The position numbers and the translations under genes were made by a program. Shown piece by piece: positions 16,151 through 26,019 of a stretch of 36,022 nucleotides of DNA. The notes under the pieces were generated by a model. It searched no databases. It saw only the letters and a program-made list of their open reading frames with translations, and was not told where the DNA came from. The first letter of the stretch is position 1. Each line of letters starts with the position of its first letter. The DNA is from Burkholderiaceae bacterium (GTDB lineage: Bacteria > Pseudomonadota > Gammaproteobacteria > Burkholderiales > Burkholderiaceae_C), in NCBI GenBank assembly GCA_031285125.1, contig JAITWT010000010.1:1-36022 (forward strand). The letters are read 5' to 3'.

Positions 16151-17539
16151 ATGCTGACCCTTGTGGCTTTCATCGTTGCGCTCGGCGTGCTGATCGCCGT
16201 GCATGAATGGGGTCATTACCGTGTCGCTGTCGCCTGCGGCGTACAAGTGCAATGTTTCTCCATCGGCTTTGGCAAGGCCCTCTATCGCTGGCGGCCCAAG
16301 CGGCAACGTCCGGGGCAGAACACCGAATTTGTGATCGGCGCCTTCCCGCTTGGCGGCTATGTGCGTATGCTCGACGAGAACGAGGGGCCGGTCGATCCTG
16401 CACAACGGCATCGGGCCTTCAATACGCAGCCCCTGTGGGCACGCGCCGCCATCGTCGCGGCCGGGCCGGTGGCTAACTTTGTGCTTGCGGTGTTGTTGTT
16501 TGCGGCAGTGAACTGGCTCGGCCAGCAAGAGCCCGCGGCACGCATCAGTGCGCCGGCGCCGGGCTCGCCCGCGCAGCAAGCGGGCCTGCATGCGGGCGAT
16601 TGGGTGTTGCGCGCAGGGAACGCCGATAGGATGGAGACGGTGCGCTCCTTCGATGGCTTGCGCTGGCGGTTGGCGCGCGCCGCCCTGAATCACCAAGACC
16701 TTGATCTGGATGTCGCGCCCGCGCCGGATCAGCCCGCGCATCGGGTCAGGCTCGCGTTGGCCGGCCTCAACGCTGAGGATGCCGACGAGCAACTGCTGTC
16801 TCGTATTGGCATCACGGCACCGCTATCGCGCCCCGAAATAGTCAAGGTCATGCCCGGTGGAGCGGCACAGCGCGCTGGATTGCGCGATGGTGACCTGGTG
16901 CTGTCGATCGGAACGGAGGCCATCGCTGAAGGGGACCAACTGCGCCAACGTATTCGCGCTTCGGTCGATGGGCGTGGCCAGGAGGCCCGGGCACGTGCCC
17001 AACGCTGGACCCTCAAGCGCGATGGCCAGTTGATCCAGCTGAATGTGACGCCTGATCTGCACCGATCGGGGGGCGATGCGCCGGTCGGTCGCATCGACGC
17101 CTACGTCGGAGCCCTGCCTGAAATGACCCTTGTGCGCCGGGGCCCCATTGATGGTTTGCAGCAAGCCGTGGCGCGCACGTGGGAAATTTCTTCTTTAACA
17201 GTGCGTGTGCTCGGGCGGATGGTGATTGGCCAGGCGTCGCTGCGCAACCTCAGCGGGCCGTTGACGATTGCGGACTATGCCGGGCAATCGGCCAGTTTGG
17301 GGTTGACCGCATACCTTGGTTTTTTGGCGCTTATCAGCGTGAGCCTGGGTGTGATGAATTTATTGCCTTTACCCGTCCTCGATGGCGGGCACCTGATGTA
17401 TTATCTTTGGGAGGCTCTGACAGGGCGGCGCGTCTCCGGTATATGGCTGGAGTGGCTTCAGCGTGGCGGTATCGCGGTGCTGTTGCTCATCATGTCGGTG
17501 GCGTTTTTCAATGATATTACCCGCCATTTTGTTAACTAA
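16151..17539 (+). CDS. rseP: RseP site-2 intramembrane zinc protease
   Basis: RseP cuts the anti-sigma factor RseA within the inner membrane, releasing sigma-E in the outer-membrane stress response. The 462-residue protein has HEWGH (His18, Glu19, His22) in the first span, NTEFVIGAFPLGGYVRM, two PDZ-type regions (SPAQQAGLHAGDWVL and GGAAQRAGLRDGDLVL), and LPLPVLDGGHLMYYL, where the Asp is the third zinc ligand. GGAG lies 8 bases before the chosen ATG at 16151; the earlier ATG at 16085 would add an odd AT-rich leader. It sits just before bamA, as usual. Confidence 0.95.
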   Translation: MLTLVAFIVALGVLIAVHEWGHYRVAVACGVQVQCFSIGFGKALYRWRPKRQRPGQNTEFVIGAFPLGGYVRMLDENEGPVDPAQRHRAFNTQPLWARAAIVAAGPVANFVLAVLLFAAVNWLGQQEPAARISAPAPGSPAQQAGLHAGDWVLRAGNADRMETVRSFDGLRWRLARAALNHQDLDLDVAPAPDQPAHRVRLALAGLNAEDADEQLLSRIGITAPLSRPEIVKVMPGGAAQRAGLRDGDLVLSIGTEAIAEGDQLRQRIRASVDGRGQEARARAQRWTLKRDGQLIQLNVTPDLHRSGGDAPVGRIDAYVGALPEMTLVRRGPIDGLQQAVARTWEISSLTVRVLGRMVIGQASLRNLSGPLTIADYAGQSASLGLTAYLGFLALISVSLGVMNLLPLPVLDGGHLMYYLWEALTGRRVSGIWLEWLQRGGIAVLLLIMSVAFFNDITRHFVN

Positions 17540-17575
17540 CGTCCGGTTTTATGTCAAGTCGGATTTGATCGACAA

Positions 17576-19993
17576 ATGAACTCAACAAAAAATTACCGTT
17601 CCCGCATTCTGCGCCAAATCCTTGTGCTTGGAGTAGGCGTATTTTCAACTGTGGCCGCTTGGGCGGTGGAGCCTTTCACGATTCAGGACATCCGTGTCGA
17701 GGGACTGCAACGGATCGAGCCCGGCACGGTCTTTGCGTCACTGCCGTTTCACGTTGGAGATACTTATACCGACGCGGACGGCTCGACGGCCATCCGTTCC
17801 TTGTTCAATCTGGGCCTGTTCAAGGACGTCCGGGTCGATATCAAGGACGGCGTGGTGGTGGTGATCGTCGAAGAGCGTCCTATCGTGGCCAGCATCAGTT
17901 TCAGCGGGCTGAGGGAATTTAACAAGGACGCCCTGACCAAAGCGCTGGTCGACATCGGCTTGGCCGAAGGACGCCCCTTCGACAAGGCGCTGGCCGATCG
18001 GGCCGAGCAGGAGCTCAAGCGCCAGTACGTTAACCGTAGCCTGTACAACGCCGATGTCGTGTCCACCGTCACGCCGGTTGATAAAAACCGTGTCAATGTG
18101 AGCTTCACCGTGACCGAGGGCCAGCCCGCGCGCATTAGCGCAGTGCGCATCGTCGGTAACCAGGCGTTCAGCGAAAGCAAGCTGCTGGGCCAGCTTGCCG
18201 AGGACAGCGGCAATTGGATGAGCTGGTACACCAAGTCCAACCGCTATGCGCGCACCAAGCTCAATGCCGACCTCGAAACGCTGCGCGCTTACTATCAGCA
18301 GCGCGGTTACCTCGAATTTCAGATCAATTCGACGGATGTGGCGCTTTCCCCCGATCGTCAGAGCGTGACGTTGACAATTAACGTGACCGAAGGGCCAAAA
18401 TATGTCGTTTCGGGCGTCAAGCTCGCTGGCAACTATTTGGGGCGCGATGACGAATTTAAGGCGCTGGTAGATATTCGTCCCGGCGCGCCTTTTAACAGTG
18501 AGCAAGTAGCTAGCACCGTCAAGGCGTTTACCGATTATTTTGCTTCTTTTGGCTATGCTTTTGCCAAGGTCGATGTTCAACCCGAGCTGGATCGCACCAA
18601 CGATCGCGTAGCGTTTACGCTGCAGGCCGATCCGCGCCAGCGCGTGTATGTACGCCACATCAACATTGCGGGCAACAGTCGCACGCGGGACGTCGTGATC
18701 CGTCGTGAATTCCGTCAATTCGAGGACTCCTGGTATGACGGCGACCGCATCAAACTTTCGCGTGCCCGGGTCAATCGGCTGGGTTATTTCACCGACGTCA
18801 ACGTCGAAGCGTCCCAAGTGCCGGGTACGCCCGATCAGGTCGATCTGGATGTCAAAGTGAAGGAAAAACCCACCGGTTCAGTGCAGTTGGGCGCCGGTTA
18901 TTCGACCACGGACAAGGTTTCGTTCAGTTTTGGTATCTCGCAGGACAATGTGTTCGGCTCGGGCAACTTCCTCGGGTTGCAAGCCAATACCAGCAGCTAC
19001 AACCGCACGATCCAGCTCACCAGCACCGATCCGTATTTCACCACCAGCGGGATTTCGCGCACCTTCAACCTCTATTACCAAAGCACCAAGCCTTATTACA
19101 ACCAGGATGGTGAATACAGGCTCACCCATGAAGGCGGCGCGCTGAGCTTTGGCGTTCCGTTCAGCGAGTTGGACACCATCTATTTTGGTGCCGGGGCCGA
19201 GCGCTACTCCTTCAATCCAGGGAGTTACTACGTCTTTGCGACGCCCCAGGCGTACCGGGATTACTTCGGTTGCACCACCAGCGATCCCACCAATCCCGGT
19301 AACCTCTATGCGACCGTGACGGGATGCTCGAAATCCTCCGTCTGGGGTATTCCGCTGACGATTGCGTGGGCGCGCGACAGCCGCGACAGCGCACTGGTGC
19401 CCACCAGCGGGCGCTTCCAGCGCGCCAATCTGGAAATTGGTACAGCCGGGCAGATGAAATACTACCGCGCAAACTATAACTTCCAGCAATACATTCCATT
19501 GAGCAAGCGCTACACGCTGGCCTTCAACACCAATCTGGGTTATGGCAAACCCTATGGCAACGAGGTCTATCCGGTCTTCAAAAACTTCTATGCCGGTGGT
19601 TTGGGTTCGATACGCGGGTTCCAGCAAAACACGCTGGGCCCCCAGGACATTTACTCCGGCGCGGCGGTCGGCGGCAGCAAGCTCGCCGTGGGGACCCTCC
19701 AGATCAACACCCCTTTCCCAGGCGCGGATAACGACCCCACGCTGCAGTTGTACGGTTTTGTTGATGTGGGTAACGTTTTTGCCGACCGTACTGCTGGCAT
19801 GACCGATGCCCAGTGGAGCGCGCAGCAGAAAATACGTGCTTCAGCAGGGGTGGGCATCAGCTGGATCTCCCCGATTGGGCCGTTGCAACTGTCTTATGCG
19901 GTGCCGATTAAGTACCAGAAGGCGGATTCGACGAACGGTGTTATCGAGGATAGAATTCAGCGCTTTCAATTCCAGATTGGAACCTCGTTCTGA
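17576..19993 (+). CDS. bamA: Outer membrane protein assembly factor BamA
   Basis: BamA is the core of the BAM complex that folds beta-barrel proteins into the outer membrane. The 805-residue protein begins with a signal peptide (cleavage predicted after WAVEP region, about residue 30), followed by five POTRA domains (about 34-430) and a 16-strand barrel with the loop-6 motif GSIRGFQQ near residue 680. It ends in the aromatic FQFQIGTSF signature of outer-membrane barrels. The stop overlaps the skp start (TGATG). Length matches the family. Confidence 0.97.
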   Translation: MNSTKNYRSRILRQILVLGVGVFSTVAAWAVEPFTIQDIRVEGLQRIEPGTVFASLPFHVGDTYTDADGSTAIRSLFNLGLFKDVRVDIKDGVVVVIVEERPIVASISFSGLREFNKDALTKALVDIGLAEGRPFDKALADRAEQELKRQYVNRSLYNADVVSTVTPVDKNRVNVSFTVTEGQPARISAVRIVGNQAFSESKLLGQLAEDSGNWMSWYTKSNRYARTKLNADLETLRAYYQQRGYLEFQINSTDVALSPDRQSVTLTINVTEGPKYVVSGVKLAGNYLGRDDEFKALVDIRPGAPFNSEQVASTVKAFTDYFASFGYAFAKVDVQPELDRTNDRVAFTLQADPRQRVYVRHINIAGNSRTRDVVIRREFRQFEDSWYDGDRIKLSRARVNRLGYFTDVNVEASQVPGTPDQVDLDVKVKEKPTGSVQLGAGYSTTDKVSFSFGISQDNVFGSGNFLGLQANTSSYNRTIQLTSTDPYFTTSGISRTFNLYYQSTKPYYNQDGEYRLTHEGGALSFGVPFSELDTIYFGAGAERYSFNPGSYYVFATPQAYRDYFGCTTSDPTNPGNLYATVTGCSKSSVWGIPLTIAWARDSRDSALVPTSGRFQRANLEIGTAGQMKYYRANYNFQQYIPLSKRYTLAFNTNLGYGKPYGNEVYPVFKNFYAGGLGSIRGFQQNTLGPQDIYSGAAVGGSKLAVGTLQINTPFPGADNDPTLQLYGFVDVGNVFADRTAGMTDAQWSAQQKIRASAGVGISWISPIGPLQLSYAVPIKYQKADSTNGVIEDRIQRFQFQIGTSF

Positions 19994-20568
19994 TGTTATT
20001 TCCGTTTCCTCGAGCATCCAGGATTGCAGCACTGCTGGTGGCTGCTTGCGCGGCCGGTGCAATGCCCGTTTTCGCGCAGGGGCCGGTCCTGATCCCGCCC
20101 GTGGCGGCGCTGTCGGATTCAATCCGGATTGCCTTTGTCAACCCCGACCGCGTGCTGCGTGAGGCGTTGCCTGCGAAGAACGCTCAAGCCAAACTTGAAG
20201 CCGAGTTCAGCAAGCGTGAGAGCGATCTCAAGGCCGAGGGCGCGGCACTGAAGGCGGCATCCGATCGGTTCGAACGTGATGCACTCACGTTTTCTGACGG
20301 TCAACGCCAGCAGCGCCAGCGTGAGCTGATTGACCAAGACAGCAAGTTCCAGCGCAAGCGTGCGGATCTCCAGGAAGACTTTAATGCGCGCAAGAACGAC
20401 GAGCTTCAGCAGTTGCTCGACCGTACCAATCGCGCGATCAAACAAGTCGCCGAGCAGGAGGGTTATGACGCTGTGCTGCAGGAAGCACTGTATTTCAACC
20501 CGAAGTACGACATCACCAACAAGGTGATCAAGATGCTCAATGCTTCCCCCGCATGGGGCGGCAAATAA
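19993..20568 (+). CDS. skp: Periplasmic chaperone Skp/OmpH
   Basis: Skp is a trimeric periplasmic holdase that keeps unfolded outer-membrane proteins soluble on the way to BamA. The 191-residue product has a signal peptide (LLVAACAAGAMPVFAQ), IRIAFVNPDRVLREALP at the body start, a long charged coiled-coil (about 60-140) and KQVAEQEGYDAVLQEALYF. It is somewhat longer than the E. coli protein, mainly by an N-terminal linker. The ATG overlaps the bamA stop by one base. Confidence 0.9.
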   Translation: MLFPFPRASRIAALLVAACAAGAMPVFAQGPVLIPPVAALSDSIRIAFVNPDRVLREALPAKNAQAKLEAEFSKRESDLKAEGAALKAASDRFERDALTFSDGQRQQRQRELIDQDSKFQRKRADLQEDFNARKNDELQQLLDRTNRAIKQVAEQEGYDAVLQEALYFNPKYDITNKVIKMLNASPAWGGK

Positions 20569-20631
20569 AACGCCCTGAGCCCGCACAGGCCGGTACGGCG
20601 GCAGGCTGGGCGTCATTGATCCATTTCTATC

Positions 20632-21660
20632 GTGGCTTTACAACTTGGTGTCATCGTCCAAGCGCTCGGTGGTGAACTGCATGGCAGCGCCGCGCGCGAA
20701 ATTACCCGGCTGGCTCCGCTGGATTCGGCAGGGCCCGATGCCCTGAGTTTCCTGAGTCAGCCCAAACACCGTAAAGAGCTTGCGCTCTCGCAAGCGGCCT
20801 GTGTCGTTGTCTCGCCTGCCGTGCAAGAGGAAGCGGCGGCGCGCGGTGATTACATCCTCACGCCGGATCCGTATCTCTACTTTGCGCGCCTGACGCAGTT
20901 GTGGAAAGCGCATCACGCACCGCCAGAAGGCGAAGGTTCGCGCATCCATCCCAGCGCGGTGATCGATCCCGATGCGGTCATTGACCCCACCGCGCGCATC
21001 GGCGCCTTGTGCGTGGTCGAACGCGGAGCCCGCATCGGGGCGCAAACCGTGCTCAAGTCGCGTGTCACGGTCAGCGAGGGTTGCGTCATCGGCGCGCGCT
21101 GTTTGTTGCATCCGGGCGCAGTGATCGGCGCCGATGGCTTTGGGCTCGCGCAGCATGAAGGCGCTTGGGTCAAAATTGAGCAATTGGGCGCCGTGCGCAT
21201 TGGCGATGATGTGGAGATCGGCGCCAATACCTGTATCGACCGTGGCGCGCTCGAAGATACCGTGATCGAAGACGGCGTCAAGCTCGATAACCTGATCCAA
21301 ATTGGCCACAATGTGCACGTGGGCCGCAATACCGCGATGGCCGGCTGCGCGGGCGTGGCCGGCAGCGCTATCATCGGTGCGAACTGCACGATAGGCGGCA
21401 ATGCCGGTATCGCCGGGCATCTGCGGTTGGCCGATGGCGTGCACATCACCGCCAAGACCCTGGTTTCACACTCGATTCTCAAGCCTGGGGTCTATTCGGG
21501 CGCGTTCCCGATCGACGAAAATCGCGCTTGGGAGAAAAACGCCGCCGCCGTGCGGCATTTGTACCGACTGCGTCAGCGGGTCAAGGCGCTCGAAAAAGCG
21601 CTTGGCATGGCCTCCAGCCAAAATCTTCCGCAAATGCCGCAAGATAACAATACACCATGA
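20632..21660 (+). CDS. lpxD: UDP-3-O-acylglucosamine N-acyltransferase
   Basis: LpxD adds the N-linked 3-hydroxyacyl chain in lipid A synthesis, the third step. The 342-residue protein has the N-terminal uridine-binding domain and a hexapeptide beta-helix ([20 protein letters not shown] onward), [34 protein letters not shown] with the catalytic His and AGCAGVAGS. The start is a GTG at 20632, chosen because it gives [14 protein letters not shown] and no ATG fits; no clear Shine-Dalgarno is visible. The stop overlaps fabZ as ATGA. Confidence 0.95.
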   Translation: MALQLGVIVQALGGELHGSAAREITRLAPLDSAGPDALSFLSQPKHRKELALSQAACVVVSPAVQEEAAARGDYILTPDPYLYFARLTQLWKAHHAPPEGEGSRIHPSAVIDPDAVIDPTARIGALCVVERGARIGAQTVLKSRVTVSEGCVIGARCLLHPGAVIGADGFGLAQHEGAWVKIEQLGAVRIGDDVEIGANTCIDRGALEDTVIEDGVKLDNLIQIGHNVHVGRNTAMAGCAGVAGSAIIGANCTIGGNAGIAGHLRLADGVHITAKTLVSHSILKPGVYSGAFPIDENRAWEKNAAAVRHLYRLRQRVKALEKALGMASSQNLPQMPQDNNTP

Positions 21661-22109
21661 CAACTACGCTTGATATCCATCACATTCTGAAGGTGTTGCC
21701 GCACCGTTATCCTTTCCTGCTCGTTGATCGGGTGCTGGACATGGAAAAGGGCAAACGCCTGACTGCGATCAAAAACGTGACGATGAACGAACCTTTCTTC
21801 GTCGGGCACTTCCCGCATCACCCGGTCATGCCGGGTGTGCTCGTACTTGAAGCCATGGCGCAAGCTTCGGCGCTGCTGTCTTTGCTTTCACTGGACCTCA
21901 CGCTGGATGAAAACCTGGTGTACTACTTCGCGGGCATTGATGGCGCACGTTTCAAGCGCCCCGTGGAGCCTGGTGACCAGTTGCGTTTTGAAATCGAATG
22001 CCTACGCATGAAGACCACCGCGGCCAAATTCAAGGCCCAGGCCTTGGTCGGCGATGCCATGGTGTGCGAAGCTGAGTTGATGTGTGTCCTGCATCGCATT
22101 GACGAGTGA
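21657..22109 (+). CDS. fabZ: 3-hydroxyacyl-ACP dehydratase FabZ
   Basis: FabZ dehydrates 3-hydroxyacyl-ACP in fatty acid elongation and shares its substrate pool with LpxA and LpxD. The 150-residue hot-dog-fold protein has [33 protein letters not shown] with catalytic His51 and Glu65 at the right spacing, and [13 protein letters not shown]. The ATG overlaps the lpxD stop, so translation is coupled. Its position inside the lpx cluster is conserved. Confidence 0.97.
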   Translation: MTTTLDIHHILKVLPHRYPFLLVDRVLDMEKGKRLTAIKNVTMNEPFFVGHFPHHPVMPGVLVLEAMAQASALLSLLSLDLTLDENLVYYFAGIDGARFKRPVEPGDQLRFEIECLRMKTTAAKFKAQALVGDAMVCEAELMCVLHRIDE

Positions 22110-22157
22110 ACCTCGGCCCATGCCCTGGCACATACCTATAGATCAGCGATACCCTGC

Positions 22158-22946
22158 ATGACACAAATCCATCCGACCGCGTTGGTTGATTCACGGGCCG
22201 AGCTCGACGATGAAGTCAGCATCGGTCCTTTCACAATCATTGGCCCCAAGGTACGCATCGGTGCACGCACGCGGGTCGCCTCGCACTGTGTGATCGAGGG
22301 GCGCACGACCATGGGGTGTGACAACACCATTTTCCAGTTTTGCTCCATCGGTGCCATCCCGCAGGATAAGAAATACGCGGGTGAGGACAGCGAACTGATC
22401 ATCGGTGACCGTAACACCATCCGCGAGTATTGCTCCTTCAGCATCGGCGTATCGCAGGCCGGGGGACGTACCACGATCGGGAACGACAACTGGATCATGG
22501 GCAACATCCATATCGCCCATGATTGCCATGTCGGCAACCACACCACGCTCGCCAATTACACGGGGCTGGCCGGCCATGTGGAGTTGGGCGATTGGGTCAC
22601 GGTCGGCGGGATCACCGGTATCCACCAATTCGTCAAGGTCGGTGCGTACGCCATGATCGGTTTCGCCAGCGCGGTTTCGCAAGACGTGCCGCCTTTTATG
22701 CTGGTCGATGGCAATCCGCTGGCTGTGCGCGGCTTCAATCTCGTGGGCCTGCGCCGGCACAATTTCAGTTCGCAGCGGATCGAAGCCGTCAAGCAGATGC
22801 ACAAGATCTTGTACCGTGAAGGCCGTACGCTGGACAGCGCCAAGACCGCCATTGCGGCGCTTGTCCAACGTATTCCTGAAGCGGCAGAGGATGTCGCACG
22901 CATGAGCGACTTTCTGGCCCACGCCACGCGCGGCATCGCGCGCTGA
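22158..22946 (+). CDS. lpxA: UDP-N-acetylglucosamine O-acyltransferase
   Basis: LpxA carries out the first lipid A step, adding a 3-hydroxyacyl chain to UDP-GlcNAc. The 262-residue trimeric beta-helix protein has [20 protein letters not shown], the PQDKKY loop, [10 protein letters not shown] with catalytic His121, [16 protein letters not shown] and [16 protein letters not shown]. Length is typical. It lies 48 bases after fabZ and 4 bases before lpxB. Confidence 0.97.
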   Translation: MTQIHPTALVDSRAELDDEVSIGPFTIIGPKVRIGARTRVASHCVIEGRTTMGCDNTIFQFCSIGAIPQDKKYAGEDSELIIGDRNTIREYCSFSIGVSQAGGRTTIGNDNWIMGNIHIAHDCHVGNHTTLANYTGLAGHVELGDWVTVGGITGIHQFVKVGAYAMIGFASAVSQDVPPFMLVDGNPLAVRGFNLVGLRRHNFSSQRIEAVKQMHKILYREGRTLDSAKTAIAALVQRIPEAAEDVARMSDFLAHATRGIAR

Positions 22947-22950
22947 CGTT

Positions 22951-24132
22951 GTGTCGTTGCCGCCGCAGTCGCTGGATACCGCCGCCACGGCTGCGCCTGG
23001 CTTGGCACTGGTCGCAGGGGAGGCCTCTGGCGATTTGCTGGCTGGCCAGATGCTTGATGGTCTGCGTGCGCGCTGGCCCGGACTGCGGGCTGCGGGCATC
23101 GGAGGCACACAAATGCTCGAACGCGGCTTCGAAAGCTGGTGGCCGCAAGAAAAGCTCGCGGTGCGCGGTTATGTTGAAGTGCTGCGCCACTACGCTGAAA
23201 TCGCCCGTATCCGCCGCCAACTCAAGAAGCGCCTGCTGGCCGATCGGCCCGATGTCTTCATTGGCGTCGATGCGCCCGACTTCAACCTCGGTCTTGAAGT
23301 CGGTCTGCGTTCCCACGGCATTCGCACGGTCCATTTTGTTTGTCCTTCGATCTGGGCCTGGCGTCCCGGACGTATCGAAAAAATCCGAGCCGCTGCGGAC
23401 CACGTCCTGTGCATCTTCCCTTTCGAGCCGCAGTTGCTGGTCACCCAAGGCGTTGACGCCAGCTATGTCGGCCATCCGCTGGCGCCGGTGATCCCGATGC
23501 AGCCGGATCAAAGCGGTGCGCGCGCGGCGCTGGGCCTGCCGGCGCAGGGCGTGGTCGTTGCGCTGCTGCCGGGCAGCCGCGAAGCCGAATGGCGCTATAT
23601 TGCCCCGCGTTTCTTCGCCGCCGCGCGGCAGATGCGCGCACACGATCCGTCCATCACCTTCGTTGTTCCCGTACCGCCTGCGCGCCAAGCCCAGGCACGG
23701 CGTTTGCTGGATGAAAGCGGTATGACCGAACACATCCGCCTTATCGACGGCCGCTCGCATACGGTGCTGGCGGCTTGCGATGTCACGCTGATCGCCAGCG
23801 GCACGGCCACGCTGGAAGCCGCGCTGTTTAAACGCCCGATGGTCATTGCTTACGCCATGCCTGCGCTGAGCTATTACTTGATGCAAACGTTGTACCGGCA
23901 ACTGCAACCGTGGATCGGCCTGCCGAACATTTTGTGCCGTGAATTCGTCGTGCCTGAGTTGATACAGCAAGAGGCCTCGCCCGAAGCCCTTGCGCGCGCG
24001 ACCCTGGCGTGGCTGAACGCGCCCGCCAAAGTGAGCGCCTTGCAGGAACGCTTTAGTGCAATGCACGAGCAATTGTTGCGCGATACCCCCACTGTCTGTG
24101 CCGATGCGATCGAAAAAGTCCTCCGCCGCTGA
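22951..24132 (+). CDS. lpxB: Lipid-A-disaccharide synthase
   Basis: LpxB (family GT19) joins lipid X and UDP-2,3-diacylglucosamine to form the lipid A disaccharide at the inner membrane. The 393-residue protein shows [60 protein letters not shown] and [20 protein letters not shown]. The start is a GTG at 22951, four bases after the lpxA stop. The stop region overlaps the proposed rnhB start by 29 bases. Confidence 0.95.
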   Translation: MSLPPQSLDTAATAAPGLALVAGEASGDLLAGQMLDGLRARWPGLRAAGIGGTQMLERGFESWWPQEKLAVRGYVEVLRHYAEIARIRRQLKKRLLADRPDVFIGVDAPDFNLGLEVGLRSHGIRTVHFVCPSIWAWRPGRIEKIRAAADHVLCIFPFEPQLLVTQGVDASYVGHPLAPVIPMQPDQSGARAALGLPAQGVVVALLPGSREAEWRYIAPRFFAAARQMRAHDPSITFVVPVPPARQAQARRLLDESGMTEHIRLIDGRSHTVLAACDVTLIASGTATLEAALFKRPMVIAYAMPALSYYLMQTLYRQLQPWIGLPNILCREFVVPELIQQEASPEALARATLAWLNAPAKVSALQERFSAMHEQLLRDTPTVCADAIEKVLRR

Positions 24133-24817
24133 AACCCGATCTGCTGCCTGTGATGGGCTTGACGCAACCAGTGTTCAGCGGCCCCGAGCCCCGCAGCAAA
24201 CGACATTGGCCTGGGACACGCCCGGCTTGATTGCCGGCGTTGACGAGGCCGGACGCGGCCCATTGGCGGGCCCAGTCGTCGCGGCAGCGGTGATCCTGGA
24301 CGATCTGCGCCCGATCGACGGATTGGCGGATTCAAAAACGCTCAGCGCGCGTCAGCGCGAACGCCTGTACGAGCAGATCATGGCGCATGCGTTGTGTTGT
24401 TCCGTGGCACAGGCCAGCGTTCAAGAAATCGACACCCGCAACATTCTGCAGGCCACGTTGCTGGCCATGCAGCGGGCCGTCGTCGGTCTGCGCCTGAAAC
24501 CCACCAAGGTACTGATCGACGGCAACCGCCTGCCATCGCTGAACGTGCTGGCCGAAGCCATCGTCGGCGGCGATGCGCGCGTGCCCGCCATCTCGGCGGC
24601 TTCCATCGTCGCCAAGGTTTATCGCGATCGGCTCTGTGCGCAAATGGATCTGGAATTTCCGCAGTACGGTTTCGCCAGCCACAAGGGTTACGGGACATCC
24701 GAGCACCTCGAAGCGCTCAAACGTTATGGCGCCTGCCTCCACCACCGGCGTTCTTTCGGCCCGGTTCGTGCGGCACTGAAGGCCACGGCGGTGCCAGAAT
24801 CCTCTGTACTGCCTTAG
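24104..24817 (+). CDS. rnhB: Ribonuclease HII
   Basis: RNase HII removes ribonucleotides and RNA primers from DNA:RNA hybrids. The 237-residue product shows [16 protein letters not shown] (catalytic Asp47, Glu48), [26 protein letters not shown] and [12 protein letters not shown] with [17 protein letters not shown]. It is slightly longer than usual at the N-terminus; the core starts about residue 40. The ATG at 24104 overlaps lpxB by 29 bases, but a later alternative start is possible. Confidence 0.93.
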   Translation: MRSKKSSAAETRSAACDGLDATSVQRPRAPQQTTLAWDTPGLIAGVDEAGRGPLAGPVVAAAVILDDLRPIDGLADSKTLSARQRERLYEQIMAHALCCSVAQASVQEIDTRNILQATLLAMQRAVVGLRLKPTKVLIDGNRLPSLNVLAEAIVGGDARVPAISAASIVAKVYRDRLCAQMDLEFPQYGFASHKGYGTSEHLEALKRYGACLHHRRSFGPVRAALKATAVPESSVLP

Positions 24818-24824
24818 CGTTTTC

Positions 24825-25622
24825 ATGCACGAACCCATCCGTTCACGCGACAACCCCTTGCTCAAGGATTTGCGCAAGCTCGCGCGCGATCCGCTGGCCT
24901 ACCGCAAACTGGGCCGGATCTGGCTCGAAGGCGAACATCTCTGCCAAGCGGCACAAGCGCGCGGCATCAAGGCGGCGATGGCTGTTTGCGCCCAGTCGTA
25001 CTGGCCCCAGGCCAGCGCCGCATGGGCTGACGGTGCGCGGCGTGTGGTCGTGGTGGCTGACGAGTTGCTTGCCGCCGCCAGCAGCCTGCCATCGCCCGCA
25101 CCGATGGGCTATCTCCTTGACTTGCCGCCGGCCCCCGCGCGGGTCGCTGGCATCCCCACCGTGGTGCTCGACCGCGTGCAGGATGCCGGCAACGTCGGCT
25201 CCATTCTGCGCAGCGCCGCTGCCTTTGGTTTCACCCAGGTCTTTGCTCTCAAAGGGACCGCGGCACTATGGAGCCCCAAGGTGCTGCGCGCTGGCATGGG
25301 CGCGCATTTTGCGCTCCGGCTGATCGAAGGCGCGTGCGAAGATGACGTTGCCAGCGATGCCCTGGGCCTGCCTTTGCTGGCCACCAGTTCGCACCAGGGG
25401 CGCTGGCTGCATGATCTTCAGGCCGCGGGTGCGCTCCCATCGCCCTGCGCTTGGCTGTTCGGGCACGAAGGACAGGGTATTTCGCCTGGCCTGCAAGCGC
25501 GCGCCGCGGATCATGTCCGCATCACGCAGCCCGGCGGTGAAGAATCGCTCAACGTCGCGGCCGCCGCCGCCATTTGTCTTCATGCCAGCGCTGCGGTCTC
25601 TGCTATGGCCGCACCTGCTTGA
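24825..25622 (+). CDS. TrmH/SpoU-family RNA 2'-O-methyltransferase
   Basis: A 265-residue SPOUT-knot methyltransferase that probably methylates a ribose 2'-OH of tRNA or rRNA with S-adenosylmethionine. The three family motifs are present: VVLDRVQDAGNVGSILRSAA, WLFGHEGQGISPGL and ITQPGGEESLNVAAAAAICL. The N-terminal part (ISRD-type substrate domain, MHEPIRSRDNPLLKDLRKL) is typical of the rlmB/TrmH-like group. The exact substrate site cannot be told. It follows rnhB by 7 bases. Confidence 0.85.
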   Translation: MHEPIRSRDNPLLKDLRKLARDPLAYRKLGRIWLEGEHLCQAAQARGIKAAMAVCAQSYWPQASAAWADGARRVVVVADELLAAASSLPSPAPMGYLLDLPPAPARVAGIPTVVLDRVQDAGNVGSILRSAAAFGFTQVFALKGTAALWSPKVLRAGMGAHFALRLIEGACEDDVASDALGLPLLATSSHQGRWLHDLQAAGALPSPCAWLFGHEGQGISPGLQARAADHVRITQPGGEESLNVAAAAAICLHASAAVSAMAAPA

Positions 25623-26019
25623 TCCCCCCCTTTACGTTGGAACTAAAAACAAAAACGGCAGTTCAATCCAGAAACGGCCATCCCATGCGTGTGCCACTGT
25701 CCCGTGATGAATGCCTCAGGGATCGGCTCGGATTTCAGCCGGGCCCCGTCTTTCAAGGGAAAATCGTAGCAAAATCAATGGCATCGCAAGGATTTGTAAT
25801 CCTGCGTCGCGCGCCGAGTGCGTAGCACTGTTGCCCGACAGGCGCAGGCTCCGAAGTTGCGGAAGGCGCTGAAGGCTATATTCCCGTGGCTTTTCTCAAG
25901 GTAATCCGTGGTCAACTGCTGTTTTTAGATCGACTCGAGACAACGCTTTCTCCTATGGCGCCTGCAGAACAATGGAAATGAACACACGCAGGCCGATGGA
26001 TGGCACAGGATAATCAGTC
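25623..26019 (+). other. Long intergenic region before rodA with hairpin and micro-ORFs
   Basis: No gene longer than about 50 codons that I can defend lies here. A CGGCT/AGCCG hairpin (25724-25740 area) may end the SpoU transcript. Near 25780-25811 GCAAGGAT-TTGTA-ATCCTGC forms a hairpin that mimics an anticodon arm, but no T-arm or CCA follows, so it is not a tRNA. Just before rodA two micro-ORFs follow one another: ATG at 25955 to TGA at 25981 (8 codons), overlapping ATG at 25978 to TAA at 26013 (11 codons); the second covers the rodA Shine-Dalgarno AGGA (26007-26010). Confidence 0.45.

Noticed and set aside
25685..25825. 46-codon open frame in the gap before rodA
   Set aside because: No Shine-Dalgarno, no motif, ordinary chance length for this G+C content.
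25770..25830. tRNA-Thr-like anticodon arm (TTTGTAA loop)
   Set aside because: There is no acceptor pairing, D-arm, GGTTCGA-type T-arm or CCA end.
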